Made by a program: the position numbers and the translations under genes. Of a DNA stretch of 64,000 nt, positions 16,562 through 24,685 are shown piece after piece (position 1 is the stretch's first letter; each line of letters opens with the position of its first letter). The DNA is from Cellulophaga sp. RHA19 (GTDB taxonomy: Bacteria > Bacteroidota > Bacteroidia > Flavobacteriales > Flavobacteriaceae), in the NCBI RefSeq assembly GCF_002813425.1, contig NZ_PHUL01000001.1, forward strand, positions 1,747,001 to 1,811,000, read 5' to 3'. The notes under the pieces are model-generated. The model saw only the letters and a program-made list of their open reading frames with translations. It was not told where the DNA came from and did no database searches.

Positions 16562-17568
16562 ATATATTTTTTTTGAACCAACAAATTTATAAGGTCAATA
16601 ATTCTACTGCTGTATCCAGACTCATTATCATACCAACCAATAACTTTCACCATTTTTCCAATTACTGAAGTCATCTGAGAATCAAACGTACAAGAATAAA
16701 AACTATTGTTTACATCAATAGAAACAATAGGATCTTCGGTGTAATGCATAATTTCTTTTAAGTCATTGGCTGCTTGGTACTTAAAAGCATTATTTATTTC
16801 TGTTATAGATGTTTCTTTTTTTACGTTAAAAGTAATATCTGTTAAAGAACCGTTTGGTACAGGTACGCGTATACCGCAACCTCCAATAACATCTGCTAAA
16901 TCTGGAAATATTTTGGTTAATGCTCTTGCTGCACCAGTTGTTGTAGGAATAATAGATTGCCCTGCTGCTCTTGCTCTACGTAAATCTCTGTGTGGTTGGT
17001 CATGCAGACTCTGGTCTGTGGTATAAGAGTGTATAGTTGTAATATACGCTTGCTCTATACCGCATAAATCATTAATAACCTTTACCATAGGAGCAGCATT
17101 ATTTGTGGTACATGATGCATTGGAAATAATATGATCTTCTGCAGTTATATCTGTGTGATTTATACCGTAAACAATCATTTTAATAGCGTTGTCTACTGGT
17201 GGAACAGATAATATAACTTTTTTAGCTCCGTTTTGTAAATGATAATTTAAATCTTCTTGCGTTTTAAATTTACCTGACGATTCTATAACCAAGTCAACAT
17301 TACTAGCGTGCCAAGGAATATCTTTTGGAGTAGTAGCATTTGTAAGGTTAATTACTTCATCATTTACAGTGATAGTACTTTCTGTATTAGAAATATTCTC
17401 ATTAAAAATACCGTGTACACTATCATACTTTAATAGGTGAGCTAATGTTTTAGCATCTGCCAAATCATTTATAGCTACTACGTTTAAATTTGGGTGTTGG
17501 TTTAGTAACCTAAATAACGTACGACCAATTCTGCCGAAGCCGTTAATACCAATGTTTATTTTTTTCAT
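16558..17568 (-). CDS. gap: Glyceraldehyde-3-phosphate dehydrogenase
   Basis: A 336-residue type I GAPDH, which oxidises glyceraldehyde 3-phosphate to 1,3-bisphosphoglycerate. The Rossmann motif is NIGINGFGRIGRTLFR (5-20), with Asp35 selecting NAD. The active site is Cys153 in SNASCTTNNAAP with partner His180 in TTIHSYTTDQ. The phosphate site RRARAAGQSIIPTTTGAA is intact. Length and motifs are normal. The stop codon overlaps the TTG start of the hybrid sensor kinase gene, an unusual neighbour for a glycolytic gene. Bacteroidota often carry more than one gap gene, so this may be a secondary or gluconeogenic copy; that is inference. Confidence 0.95.
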   Translation of the reverse strand: MKKINIGINGFGRIGRTLFRLLNQHPNLNVVAINDLADAKTLAHLLKYDSVHGIFNENISNTESTITVNDEVINLTNATTPKDIPWHASNVDLVIESSGKFKTQEDLNYHLQNGAKKVILSVPPVDNAIKMIVYGINHTDITAEDHIISNASCTTNNAAPMVKVINDLCGIEQAYITTIHSYTTDQSLHDQPHRDLRRARAAGQSIIPTTTGAARALTKIFPDLADVIGGCGIRVPVPNGSLTDITFNVKKETSITEINNAFKYQAANDLKEIMHYTEDPIVSIDVNNSFYSCTFDSQMTSVIGKMVKVIGWYDNESGYSSRIIDLINLLVQKKYI

Positions 17569-17632
17569 TTTAAATACGAAAAAATAATGCTTAGTTAAAA
17601 GCAGTCTTTAGCAAATTATAGGTAAGCTAAAG

Positions 17633-18508
17633 TTAGTTAATATGTTTGTGTGCTTTGTATGAAGATCTAACTAAGGCGCCACTTTCTACGTGTCTAAAGC
17701 CCATTTCTAATCCTAATTCTTCATACTTTTTAAACTGTTCTGGTAAAATAAACTCCTTAACAGGTAGGTGTTTTTTAGAAGGTTGTAAATATTGACCAAT
17801 AGTTACAACATCTACATTTGCATCTCTAAGGTCTCTTAAAGTTTGTATAACTTCTTCTTCTTTTTCACCAAGACCAAGCATAATACCAGATTTAGTTCTT
17901 CTGGCGCCGTTATCTTTTAAGTATCGTAATACATCTAAACTTCTTTCATATTTAGCTTGTATACGCACTTCTCTTGTTAGTCTTTTTACTGTTTCCATAT
18001 TATGAGAAACTACTTCTGGAGCCACTTCAATAATACGATCTAAATGAGTGTTTATTCCTTGAAAATCTGGAATAAGAGTTTCTAAGGTAGTTTCAGGGTT
18101 CATTCTTCTTATGGCCTTAACAGTTTCTGCCCATATAATAGAACCCATATCTTTTAAATCGTCTCTGTCTACAGATGTAATAACAGCATGTTTAATGCTC
18201 ATTATTTTAATAGAACGAGCTACTTTTTCTGGTTCTTCCCAATCTACATCTTCTGGTCTGCCTGTTTTTACACCGCAAAAACCACATGATCTTGTACATA
18301 CGTTACCAAGAATCATAAATGTAGCTGTGCCTTCTCCCCAACATTCTCCCATATTAGGGCAACTACCAGAAGTACAAATAGTATTAAGGCTATACTTATC
18401 TACTAAGCCTCTTAATTGTGTGTACTTTTTACCAGTAGGTAGTTTTACTCGTAACCATTTTGGTTTTCCCTTAGGCGGTTTTACGTTATCTACAGTGTTA
18501 ATACTCAT
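17633..18508 (-). CDS. lipA: Lipoyl synthase
   Basis: A 291-residue radical-SAM enzyme that inserts two sulfurs into the octanoyl chain on lipoyl domains. Both iron-sulfur sites are visible: the auxiliary cluster cysteines C45, C50 and C56 in CTSGSCPNMGEC, and the radical-SAM C71-x3-C75-x2-C78 in CTRSCGFC. The C-terminal RSSYKAHKH carries the serine that ligates the auxiliary cluster in this family. The length is normal. It is a single-gene unit between gap and a sigma factor gene, with its own -7 candidate; no lipB is nearby. Confidence 0.96.
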   Translation of the reverse strand: MSINTVDNVKPPKGKPKWLRVKLPTGKKYTQLRGLVDKYSLNTICTSGSCPNMGECWGEGTATFMILGNVCTRSCGFCGVKTGRPEDVDWEEPEKVARSIKIMSIKHAVITSVDRDDLKDMGSIIWAETVKAIRRMNPETTLETLIPDFQGINTHLDRIIEVAPEVVSHNMETVKRLTREVRIQAKYERSLDVLRYLKDNGARRTKSGIMLGLGEKEEEVIQTLRDLRDANVDVVTIGQYLQPSKKHLPVKEFILPEQFKKYEELGLEMGFRHVESGALVRSSYKAHKHIN

Positions 18509-18522
18509 AAAAATATTTTGTA

Positions 18523-18530
18523 CAAATATA
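18523..18530 (-). promoter_or_regulatory. Candidate -7 element (TATATTTG) for lipA
   Basis: Exact TAnnTTTG match on the minus strand, 14 bp upstream of the ATG at 18508; no TTG at the -33 distance. Confidence 0.45.
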
Positions 18531-18565
18531 CGAACAAAATAGCGTTACTTATAATAGAGTAGTGG

Positions 18566-19135
18566 TCAAGATTTACGTTTAGCTTTTATAATTTGTGCAA
18601 GTAGTTTTTTTGCTCTTAGTAGTTTTACTTTAACACTGTTTATAGGTTCGTTTAGCTCTGTGGCTATATCTGCGTAACTAAGTTCGTTAAAGTAGCGTAG
18701 GTTTATAATTTTTTGATATGCTGGTTTTAGCTTTTTTATGTCTTGCAGTAAATTTGCTAAATTTTGATCTATTATTAATTGATCTTCAATAGTGGGTGCG
18801 TCGTCTAATACTTTTATAACATCATCATTGCCATAATTCATATTTTCTAATACGCTACGTTTTCTTTTTCTAAATAAATCTACGTGTAAATTTTTACCAA
18901 TTGTAATTAGCCAAGTTTTAAACTTATAGCTATCATCGTAAGTGTTTATTTTATCAAAAGCTTTAGAAAACGTTTGTATGGTAAGGTCTTCAGCATCATT
19001 CTCGTTCTCTGTTCTAACTAATAAAAAGCCATAAACATCGTTCCAGAAAGTGTCCAAAAGGTTGCTAAAAGCAATTTGGTTACCTGCTTTAGCTTTGGTT
19101 AGGTTAGAGATAAGTTCTTCTTCAGATAATTTCAT
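18566..19135 (-). CDS. ECF-type RNA polymerase sigma factor (no adjacent anti-sigma gene)
   Basis: A 189-residue sigma-70 family factor. Region 2 is visible as AFSNLLDTFWNDVYGFLLVRTENENDAEDLTIQTFSKAF and YKFKTWLITIGKNLHVDLFRKRKR. Region 4 is AYQKIINLRYFNELSYADIATELNEPINSVKVKLLRAKKLL, a helix-turn-helix. I choose the ATG at 19135 (MKLSEEELI) over 19147 (MPFFMKLS), though both are possible. It lies 24 bp downstream of a small cysteine-rich membrane protein gene and is probably cotranscribed with it. No anti-sigma factor gene flanks it, unlike the other sigma gene 1 kb away. Confidence 0.92.
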   Translation of the reverse strand: MKLSEEELISNLTKAKAGNQIAFSNLLDTFWNDVYGFLLVRTENENDAEDLTIQTFSKAFDKINTYDDSYKFKTWLITIGKNLHVDLFRKRKRSVLENMNYGNDDVIKVLDDAPTIEDQLIIDQNLANLLQDIKKLKPAYQKIINLRYFNELSYADIATELNEPINSVKVKLLRAKKLLAQIIKAKRKS

Positions 19136-19159
19136 AAAAAAAGGCAAATTTTCATTTGC

Positions 19160-19369
19160 CTATTGTATTTCTGTTGATGCCTCCATTTTGCAATCTTGCT
19201 CCGCAGGTAGTTTGCCGCACATACCGCAAGCTTGTCCGTCTTTATTTAAAAATGGACTTTGGCTAGCACACGTCCCTGCAAATTTGCCATCTTTCTTTGC
19301 CCAAATTTTAATTGCTATTCCTGCAAAACCAAGACTTAGAAGGCCTATGGTTATTAAAACTAGTTTCAT
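19160..19369 (-). CDS. Small cysteine-rich single-helix membrane protein
   Basis: A 69-residue protein. Residues 2-23 are one hydrophobic helix (LVLITIGLLSLGFAGIAIKIW) followed by a positively charged KKDGK, so the N-terminus is a membrane anchor or uncleaved signal. The C-terminal part has four cysteines spaced C34-x13-C48-x2-C51-x8-C60 within SQSPFLNKDGQACGMCGKL, a pattern suited to metal binding or a disulfide switch. I recall similar small membrane or secreted proteins in Flavobacteriaceae but no known function. It precedes the sigma factor gene by 24 bp, so a regulatory link such as redox or metal sensing is conceivable but unproven. Confidence 0.75.
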   Translation of the reverse strand: MKLVLITIGLLSLGFAGIAIKIWAKKDGKFAGTCASQSPFLNKDGQACGMCGKLPAEQDCKMEASTEIQ

Positions 19370-19383
19370 AATTAAATTTTAAG

Positions 19384-19391
19384 CAAAGATA
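19384..19391 (-). promoter_or_regulatory. Candidate -7 element (TATCTTTG) for the small membrane protein / sigma operon
   Basis: Exact TAnnTTTG match on the minus strand, 14 bp upstream of the ATG at 19369. Confidence 0.45.
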
Positions 19392-19425
19392 CTAATTATA
19401 GCTTTTATATGTATACACTTTAACG

Positions 19426-20190
19426 TTAGTTTGCGTATGATATATTGGCTACAATATTTTCTACTGTAGGTGTTTTGTTACCACCTTTAGGTTCTATTGT
19501 AATGTAACCCATAGCATTTTCTCCGTAAGGTAATGCCAGTAATTTATCTTTATCACTAATGTCTTTAATAACACCAATGTTTATCATTTTGCCATCTACT
19601 TCTGCCCACATTTGTAAACATTGATCTTCTGGTAAATTAGGTATGTTTTTAACGTTTATATATGATAGTTTTTTAACAGGATTTATATAAGCAACTGCTT
19701 TTAATTCTTTTGCTTTTGTGTTTCCTTTTACATTGTATCTTTTTGTTTTAGGGTTGTTAAGAACAATAAATTGGTTTCTAACATCCTCTAATTGCTGTTT
19801 CATATTGTCTTCAATAGTCTTCATTTTATTGTTAACAATAGTGTTTTCTTCTTGTAATGATTTATTTTGATTCCAGAAGAAAAATGATGCAGCAGCAAAA
19901 AGAAAAGCTAAAGAACATGCAATACCTATATATCTATAGAATTTTTTGTTCGATTTTTTCTCTGCTTTTACTCTTTCTAAAATTTTATTTTTTAAACCAT
20001 CAGGAGTGTCAATAGCATGCAGTTTTGCAAAAATTTCTAAATTCTCTTGCAATTCATTATACGTTTTGCTTACCTCTGGGTGTATTGCTATGTAGCGTTC
20101 TACCTTAAGTGTTTCTTCTGTAGTAGTGGTATCTAAAAGATACTTTTCTAGAAGGTCTGATTCTAAGAATTTTTTTATTTTATCTGTCAT
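19426..20190 (-). CDS. Anti-sigma factor, RskA-like
   Basis: A 254-residue membrane protein. The cytoplasmic N-terminus (1-85) is helical and acidic and should bind the sigma factor. One membrane helix spans about 86-106 (YIGIACSLAFLFAAASFFFW), followed by a coiled stretch (110-140). The extracytoplasmic C-terminus resembles the RskA / anti-sigma-K domain: VKNIPNLPEDQCLQMWAEVDGKMINIGVIKD and MGYITIEPKGGNKTPTVENIV. Its ATG overlaps the sigma gene stop by 4 bp, so the pair is translationally coupled. In this family the anti-sigma is released by regulated proteolysis; the signal is unknown. Confidence 0.9.
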   Translation of the reverse strand: MTDKIKKFLESDLLEKYLLDTTTTEETLKVERYIAIHPEVSKTYNELQENLEIFAKLHAIDTPDGLKNKILERVKAEKKSNKKFYRYIGIACSLAFLFAAASFFFWNQNKSLQEENTIVNNKMKTIEDNMKQQLEDVRNQFIVLNNPKTKRYNVKGNTKAKELKAVAYINPVKKLSYINVKNIPNLPEDQCLQMWAEVDGKMINIGVIKDISDKDKLLALPYGENAMGYITIEPKGGNKTPTVENIVANISYAN

Positions 20191-20750
20191 AACAAAAATG
20201 ATATAAGTATTGTTAATGCGGTAGAACCGTATATTTTCTTTAATTCTCTAAGACCTATTTTTAATCTAGACTTAATAGTTCCTAAAGGGATATCTAATTC
20301 TTCACTAGCCTCTTGTTGGGTCATTCCCTCAAAAAATAAGGCTTCCAGTACAATTTTATATTTAGGTTCTAACTTGTGTAAGTTATCCTTAACATCCATT
20401 AATTCTGGCTTAGTGCTCTCTGTTCCTAAATTATATACGTCTGAAACGTCTATTTGGATTTCCTTATCTGATTTTGTGTTTACACTTCTAAGTTTATCTA
20501 TAGCTGTGTTACGTGTAATTCTAAATAACCAAGTAAATAGTTTTGCTTTAGAAGAATCATAAGAGTCTGCTTTTTTCCAGATCTTCACAAAACTTTCTTG
20601 TAGCACATCTTGTGCTAAATCTTCGTCTCTAACAACTTTGTTAGCTACACCAAATAAAGTATCACCATAATGGTCGTACAATAAAGATATTGCTTTTTCA
20701 TCCCTGTCTTGTAGTAATTCTACAATATGTTTTTCAAGTAGTGTACTCAT
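20187..20750 (-). CDS. ECF-type RNA polymerase sigma factor (SigK-like, with anti-sigma partner)
   Basis: A 187-residue sigma factor. Region 2: SLLYDHYGDTLFGVANKVVRDEDLAQDVLQESFVKIWKKA and KLFTWLFRITRNTAIDKLRS. Region 4: YKIVLEALFFEGMTQQEASEELDIPLGTIKSRLKIGLRELKK, with the TQQEASEELDIPLGTIKSR helix-turn-helix. It is the first gene of a two-gene unit with its anti-sigma factor (4-bp overlap). A -33/-7 pair lies 49 bp upstream. The TIKSR recognition helix and the RskA-like partner suggest an SigK-type ECF group; target genes cannot be named from this window. Confidence 0.94.
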   Translation of the reverse strand: MSTLLEKHIVELLQDRDEKAISLLYDHYGDTLFGVANKVVRDEDLAQDVLQESFVKIWKKADSYDSSKAKLFTWLFRITRNTAIDKLRSVNTKSDKEIQIDVSDVYNLGTESTKPELMDVKDNLHKLEPKYKIVLEALFFEGMTQQEASEELDIPLGTIKSRLKIGLRELKKIYGSTALTILISFLL

Positions 20751-20799
20751 TCTAGTTGTGTTACGCTATTTCTGTAAATTTTTTTTACACTGCGTCATC

Positions 20800-20831
20800 C
20801 AAATATACATTTGTTAACGTATATAGTTCAA
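20800..20831 (-). promoter_or_regulatory. Promoter (-33 TTG, 21 bp, -7 TATATTTG) for the sigma/anti-sigma operon
   Basis: On the minus strand TTG at 20831-20829 is followed after 21 bp by TATATTTG at 20807-20800, matching the Bacteroidota vegetative promoter layout. The predicted leader is about 45 nt. Confidence 0.55.
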
Positions 20832-20926
20832 CGCAAGATTACAAAAATGATTGCGATAATTAAAATATTTACAACTTAAGTAGGCAGCTGGTTACTGCCA
20901 CTTATTTTTGGTTAGTTTGGTTTGGT

Positions 20927-20960
20927 ATAACCCCTGTTCCTTTATGGTTTCAGGGGTTAT
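20927..20960 (-). terminator. Hairpin overlapping the murB stop codon
   Basis: Perfect 10-bp arms ATAACCCCTG / CAGGGGTTAT with a 14-nt loop. The arm includes the murB stop codon. The T-rich side faces the plus strand, so as a terminator for murB it would be weak; it may mainly protect the 3' end. Confidence 0.5.
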
Positions 20961-21973
20961 TTTATGATATTAACTTCTGCTTCAATACTAATGTTAAATC
21001 TCTTTAGTACAGTGTTTTGTATTTTTTTAGATAGCTCAAGAATGTCATTTCCTGTTGCGTTGCCATAGTTTACTAAAACCAAAGCTTGATTTTTATGAAC
21101 GCCAGCATCACCAAATCTTTTTCCTTTAAATCCACATTGTTCTATGAGCCAGCCAGCTGGTATTTTGTACGTATTGTCTGGCAAGGCGTAAAATGGAGCT
21201 TCAGGATTATTTTGGCTAAAGTTATCAAAAATTAATTTGTCTACTATTGGGTTCTTAAAAAAGCTGCCGCTATTACCAAGTTCTGCCGGGTTAGGTAGTT
21301 TACTTTGTCTAATAGCTATAACTGCATTAGAAACATCTTTAATAGTAGGTTGGTTTATATTATTTTTTAATAATTCTGCTTCAATAGCACCATAAGATAT
21401 TTTTAAATTATGATCTTTTTTAGTCAGTTTTAAAACTACAGATGTAATAATGTATTTTCCTTTACCATCGTTTTTAAAAAAAGAATCTCTGTAGCCAAAT
21501 TTGCATTCTTCTTTAGTAAAACTATGTATTTCTCCACTTTTAATATGTAGAGCTTCACAGCTTACAAAATTATCTTTTAACTCTACACCATAAGCGCCAA
21601 TGTTTTGTATTGGAGCAGTGCCAGTATTACCCGGAATTAAAGACATATTTTCTAGTCCGCCATAATTACGGTCTAAAGACCAAAGTACAAGATTATGCCA
21701 ATTTTCACCAGCCATAACATTTAGCCACACATTGTTGCTATCTTCCTTGCTAACCTCTATACCTTTAATTGCTATGTGTATTACTAGTGCATTTATATTA
21801 GTGGTGATAAGCATATTGCTACCACCACTAATAATAAACTTGTTAGGGTAATTGGTTAATGCTACTGCTTCTTGTAGTTCTGCTATAGATGTTACTGTAC
21901 AGAAGTAAGATGCTTTTGCATCAATACCAAAAGTGTTGTATTCCTTTAATGATATGTTTTCTTTAATAATCAT
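20957..21973 (-). CDS. murB: UDP-N-acetylenolpyruvoylglucosamine reductase
   Basis: A 338-residue FAD enzyme that reduces UDP-GlcNAc-enolpyruvate to UDP-MurNAc in peptidoglycan synthesis. FAD-binding motifs are FIISGGSNMLIT (about 46-57) and LIPGNTGTAPIQNIGAYGVEL (about 107-127). The proton donor is Ser237 in GNSGSFFKNP, and the C-terminal Glu-containing region IPAGWLIEQCGFKGKRFGD is intact. The length fits the type I MurB of E. coli. Its ATG overlaps the stop of the upstream aminotransferase gene by 1 bp (TAATG), so the two are coupled. Confidence 0.95.
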   Translation of the reverse strand: MIIKENISLKEYNTFGIDAKASYFCTVTSIAELQEAVALTNYPNKFIISGGSNMLITTNINALVIHIAIKGIEVSKEDSNNVWLNVMAGENWHNLVLWSLDRNYGGLENMSLIPGNTGTAPIQNIGAYGVELKDNFVSCEALHIKSGEIHSFTKEECKFGYRDSFFKNDGKGKYIITSVVLKLTKKDHNLKISYGAIEAELLKNNINQPTIKDVSNAVIAIRQSKLPNPAELGNSGSFFKNPIVDKLIFDNFSQNNPEAPFYALPDNTYKIPAGWLIEQCGFKGKRFGDAGVHKNQALVLVNYGNATGNDILELSKKIQNTVLKRFNISIEAEVNIIK

Positions 21974-23163
21974 TAATCTTGGTATACAGCTAAAGCCTGT
22001 TTAATAATTTTAACAGCTCTTTTTAATCGTTCTTTGTCTAAAACGTATGCTATTCTAATTTGATTTTTTCCAAGACCTTTAGTAGCATAAAAACCAGCAG
22101 CAGGTGCAACCATAACAGTTTCGTTGTCAACATTAAAGTCTTCTAGTAGCCATTGTGCAAACTTATCAGCATCTTTAACAGGTAATTCTGCTATACAATA
22201 AAATGCGCCTTGTGGTTTTGCAACACGTACACCATTTACTTGCTCTAATTCTGTTATTAGTATGTTTCTACGTTCTACATATTCTTCAATAACATCTGTA
22301 AAATAGCTATTAGGTGTGTCTAAAGCAGCTTCACTAGCAATTTGTGCATATGTAGGAGGTGATAATCTTGCTTGTGCAAATTTAAGAGCTGTTTTTATAA
22401 GCTCTTTATTTTTAGATACTAAGCAACCAATACGTGCACCGCACATACTATACCTTTTAGAAACAGAATCTACAATTATAGCATTTTCTTCTAAGCCTTC
22501 TTCTTGTAAAATAGAGTAGTGCTCCTTACCGTCGTAGGTAAACTCTCTGTATACTTCATCTGCAATTAAAAACAGATTGTGTTTTTTTACAATTGCAGCT
22601 AATTTTTTAATTTCTTCTTTACTATATAAGTATCCTGTAGGGTTACCTGGGTTGCAAATTAATATTGCTTTTGTTTTTGGAGTAATTAATTTTTCAAACT
22701 CCTCTATTGCAGGTAGTGCAAAATTATCTTCTATTTTAGATACAACAGGAACCACATTTACACCAGCTGCAGTAGCAAAGCCGTTGTAATTTGCATAAAA
22801 TGGTTCTGGAATAATAATTTCATCATCTGCATCTGCAATACTACCCATTACAAAAGCTAAAGCCTCAGATCCACCGGTTGTTACAATTATTTCTTGTGCT
22901 GTAACATTTATATTTTGTTTTTTATAATAAGCAGCTATTTTTTCTCTGTATGTTTCAGATCCTTCAGTTCTGCTGTATGCAATAACATCTAGTGTGTTAT
23001 TTTTTACTGCATCTAAAGCTACTTGTGGAGTTTTAATATCTGGCTGACCAATATTTAAATGAATAACATTTACTCCTCTTTTCTTTGCATCTTCTGCATA
23101 AGGTACCAATTTACGAATTGGTGATTCTGGCATTGCTAGCCCTTTTGTTGAAATTGATGGCAT
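21973..23163 (-). CDS. PLP-dependent aminotransferase, class I/II fold
   Basis: A 396-residue aspartate-aminotransferase-like enzyme. I start at 23163 (MPSISTKGLAMPESPIRKL); the frame continues upstream to 23196 but adds only hydrophobic residues not typical of the family. Key positions: NIGQPDIKTPQ near the N-terminus, TTGGSEALAFVMGS, CNPGNPTGYLYSKEE, DEVYREFTYDG, and the PLP lysine Lys236 in SVSKRYSMCGARIG. The C-terminal Arg that binds the substrate carboxylate is in NQIRIAYV. The exact amino donor cannot be fixed; aspartate or a branched or aromatic amino acid is likely. It is coupled to murB by a 1-bp overlap. Confidence 0.9.
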   Translation of the reverse strand: MPSISTKGLAMPESPIRKLVPYAEDAKKRGVNVIHLNIGQPDIKTPQVALDAVKNNTLDVIAYSRTEGSETYREKIAAYYKKQNINVTAQEIIVTTGGSEALAFVMGSIADADDEIIIPEPFYANYNGFATAAGVNVVPVVSKIEDNFALPAIEEFEKLITPKTKAILICNPGNPTGYLYSKEEIKKLAAIVKKHNLFLIADEVYREFTYDGKEHYSILQEEGLEENAIIVDSVSKRYSMCGARIGCLVSKNKELIKTALKFAQARLSPPTYAQIASEAALDTPNSYFTDVIEEYVERRNILITELEQVNGVRVAKPQGAFYCIAELPVKDADKFAQWLLEDFNVDNETVMVAPAAGFYATKGLGKNQIRIAYVLDKERLKRAVKIIKQALAVYQD

Positions 23164-23308
23164 AAAAAATATTTTAGGCAAAAATGAGAAATACAAGCAT
23201 AGAAAACAACAACCAAATACTTATTTTTCATCTATTTTAAGATTGAAAATAAGGGGTTTAACATTTTTTTTTGTATTTTGAGTGGGTATGAGCTGAAAAT
23301 CAGTAATT

Positions 23309-24637
23309 ATGATGCACAGGATCTTTATTTTTTGTCTGCTTTTTCCTTTTTTATCAGGAGCTCAAAATTTTGAGTTACCAGAAGGTAAAAAGTATGAAAA
23401 AATTAAGTTTAAATTAATTAACAACCTCATTGTTTTACCAGCAAAGATTAATGGTGCTCAATTTACTTTTATATTAGACACTGGTGTAAGTAAACCTATA
23501 CTTTTTAATTTTTCTAATCAAGATTCAGTAGATATTAAAAACGTATCAGAAATTACTATTAAAGGTCTTGGTGGAGGTGAGCCAATAAAAGCTCTAAAAT
23601 CTAAAGGAAACTTATTAGAGCTAAATTCGTTTAAAAACACTAATCAATTAGTGTATATTGTTTTGGAAAAAGATTTAAATTTTTCTCCAAAATTAGGTGT
23701 TCCTATACACGGTATTTTAGGGTATGATTTTTTTAAAAATCATATTGTAGAGATTAATTACACAAATACCTTTATTAAAGTTTACAACCCTAATACTTAC
23801 AAGCAATCTAAAAATAAAAAAATAGAATATTTACCGCTAAGTTTAGAGCGTAAAAAAGCCTATATACAAGCGGCTGCGTTATTAAAACAAAATACTGTAC
23901 CTGTAAAATTGTTAATAGACACGGGTAGTAGTGATGCTGTTTGGCTTTTTGAAAATAAAGTAAAAGGTATTGCTGTGCAACATAAGTATTTTGAAGACTT
24001 TTTAGGAAAAGGATTAAGTGGTGATATTTATGGGAAAAGAACTAAGATTGATTATCTTAAATTGGGAAGTTATGTTATTAAAGATACAAAAACTGCTTTT
24101 CCAGATAGTACCTCTATAAGGTATTTAGCTCAAAAAGGAGAACGTAATGGTAGTGTAGGCGGTGAGGTTTTAAAAAGGTTTAATTGGGTTGTTGATTATC
24201 CTAATAAACAGGTTTCTTTCAAAAAAAATTCTAACTATAAAAAGCCTTTTTGGTTTAGAACTAGTGGTATGGCTTTACAACACGGAGGGATGCGTTATAT
24301 TAAACAAAGTAAGCTAAAGCAGCAAAAAGGTTTTGGAGGAGTAAGTAAAAATGGTTCTGCGTCTAAAGTAACTGTTAGTTATGATAATGAAGTGGTTATA
24401 AGTTTAGTGCCCCAAATAGTTGTGTCTGACCTTAGAGAGGGCAGTCCTGCAAAAGATGCTGGTTTAAAAGTTGGCGACGTTATTTTAGAGGTAAATAAAA
24501 AAGAAGCACATAAGTATAAGTTGCAAGAGCTTACGCATATGGTAGACGATATTCCAGGTAAAAAAGTAGTAGTTTTAATAGAGCGTAGGGGAGAAAGGCT
24601 ACTCTTTAATTTACGTATTAAAAACTTATTTAAATAA
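23309..24637 (+). CDS. Aspartyl protease family protein with two retropepsin lobes and a PDZ domain
   Basis: A 442-residue exported protein. The signal peptide is MMHRIFIFCLLFPFLSGAQN. Two aspartic-protease motifs occur in one chain: Asp57 in FILDTGVSKP and Asp204 in LLIDTGSSDAVW. Each is followed by a hydrophobic-hydrophobic-Gly strand (IHGILGYDF at about 131-139, and NGSVGGEVL at about 281-289), so both lobes of an active site appear present. A PDZ domain occupies about 365-440 (VVSDLREGSPAKDAGLKVGDVILEVNKKE). Such proteins are known in Bacteroidota but their substrates are not. The gene is a single unit closed by a strong terminator. Confidence 0.85.
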   Translation: MMHRIFIFCLLFPFLSGAQNFELPEGKKYEKIKFKLINNLIVLPAKINGAQFTFILDTGVSKPILFNFSNQDSVDIKNVSEITIKGLGGGEPIKALKSKGNLLELNSFKNTNQLVYIVLEKDLNFSPKLGVPIHGILGYDFFKNHIVEINYTNTFIKVYNPNTYKQSKNKKIEYLPLSLERKKAYIQAAALLKQNTVPVKLLIDTGSSDAVWLFENKVKGIAVQHKYFEDFLGKGLSGDIYGKRTKIDYLKLGSYVIKDTKTAFPDSTSIRYLAQKGERNGSVGGEVLKRFNWVVDYPNKQVSFKKNSNYKKPFWFRTSGMALQHGGMRYIKQSKLKQQKGFGGVSKNGSASKVTVSYDNEVVISLVPQIVVSDLREGSPAKDAGLKVGDVILEVNKKEAHKYKLQELTHMVDDIPGKKVVVLIERRGERLLFNLRIKNLFK

Positions 24638-24672
24638 AAAAAGCACCCTTTTAGGGTGCTTTTTATTTTTTG
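24638..24672. terminator. Bidirectional terminator between the aspartyl protease and DUF1573 genes
   Basis: Stem AAAAAGCACCC / GGGTGCTTTTT with a TTTTA loop, between two convergent genes, with A and T runs on both sides. Confidence 0.85.
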
Positions 24673-24685
24673 TGGTTTGTAGTAA

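Noticed and set aside
18111..18542. 143-codon plus-strand frame over lipA
   Set aside because: It is the antisense of an intact lipoyl synthase and has no recognisable content.
20881..20910. Small hairpin GGCAG...CTGCC between the sigma gene and murB
   Set aside because: Only five base pairs with a seven-nt loop and no T run; expected by chance in an intergenic region of this size.
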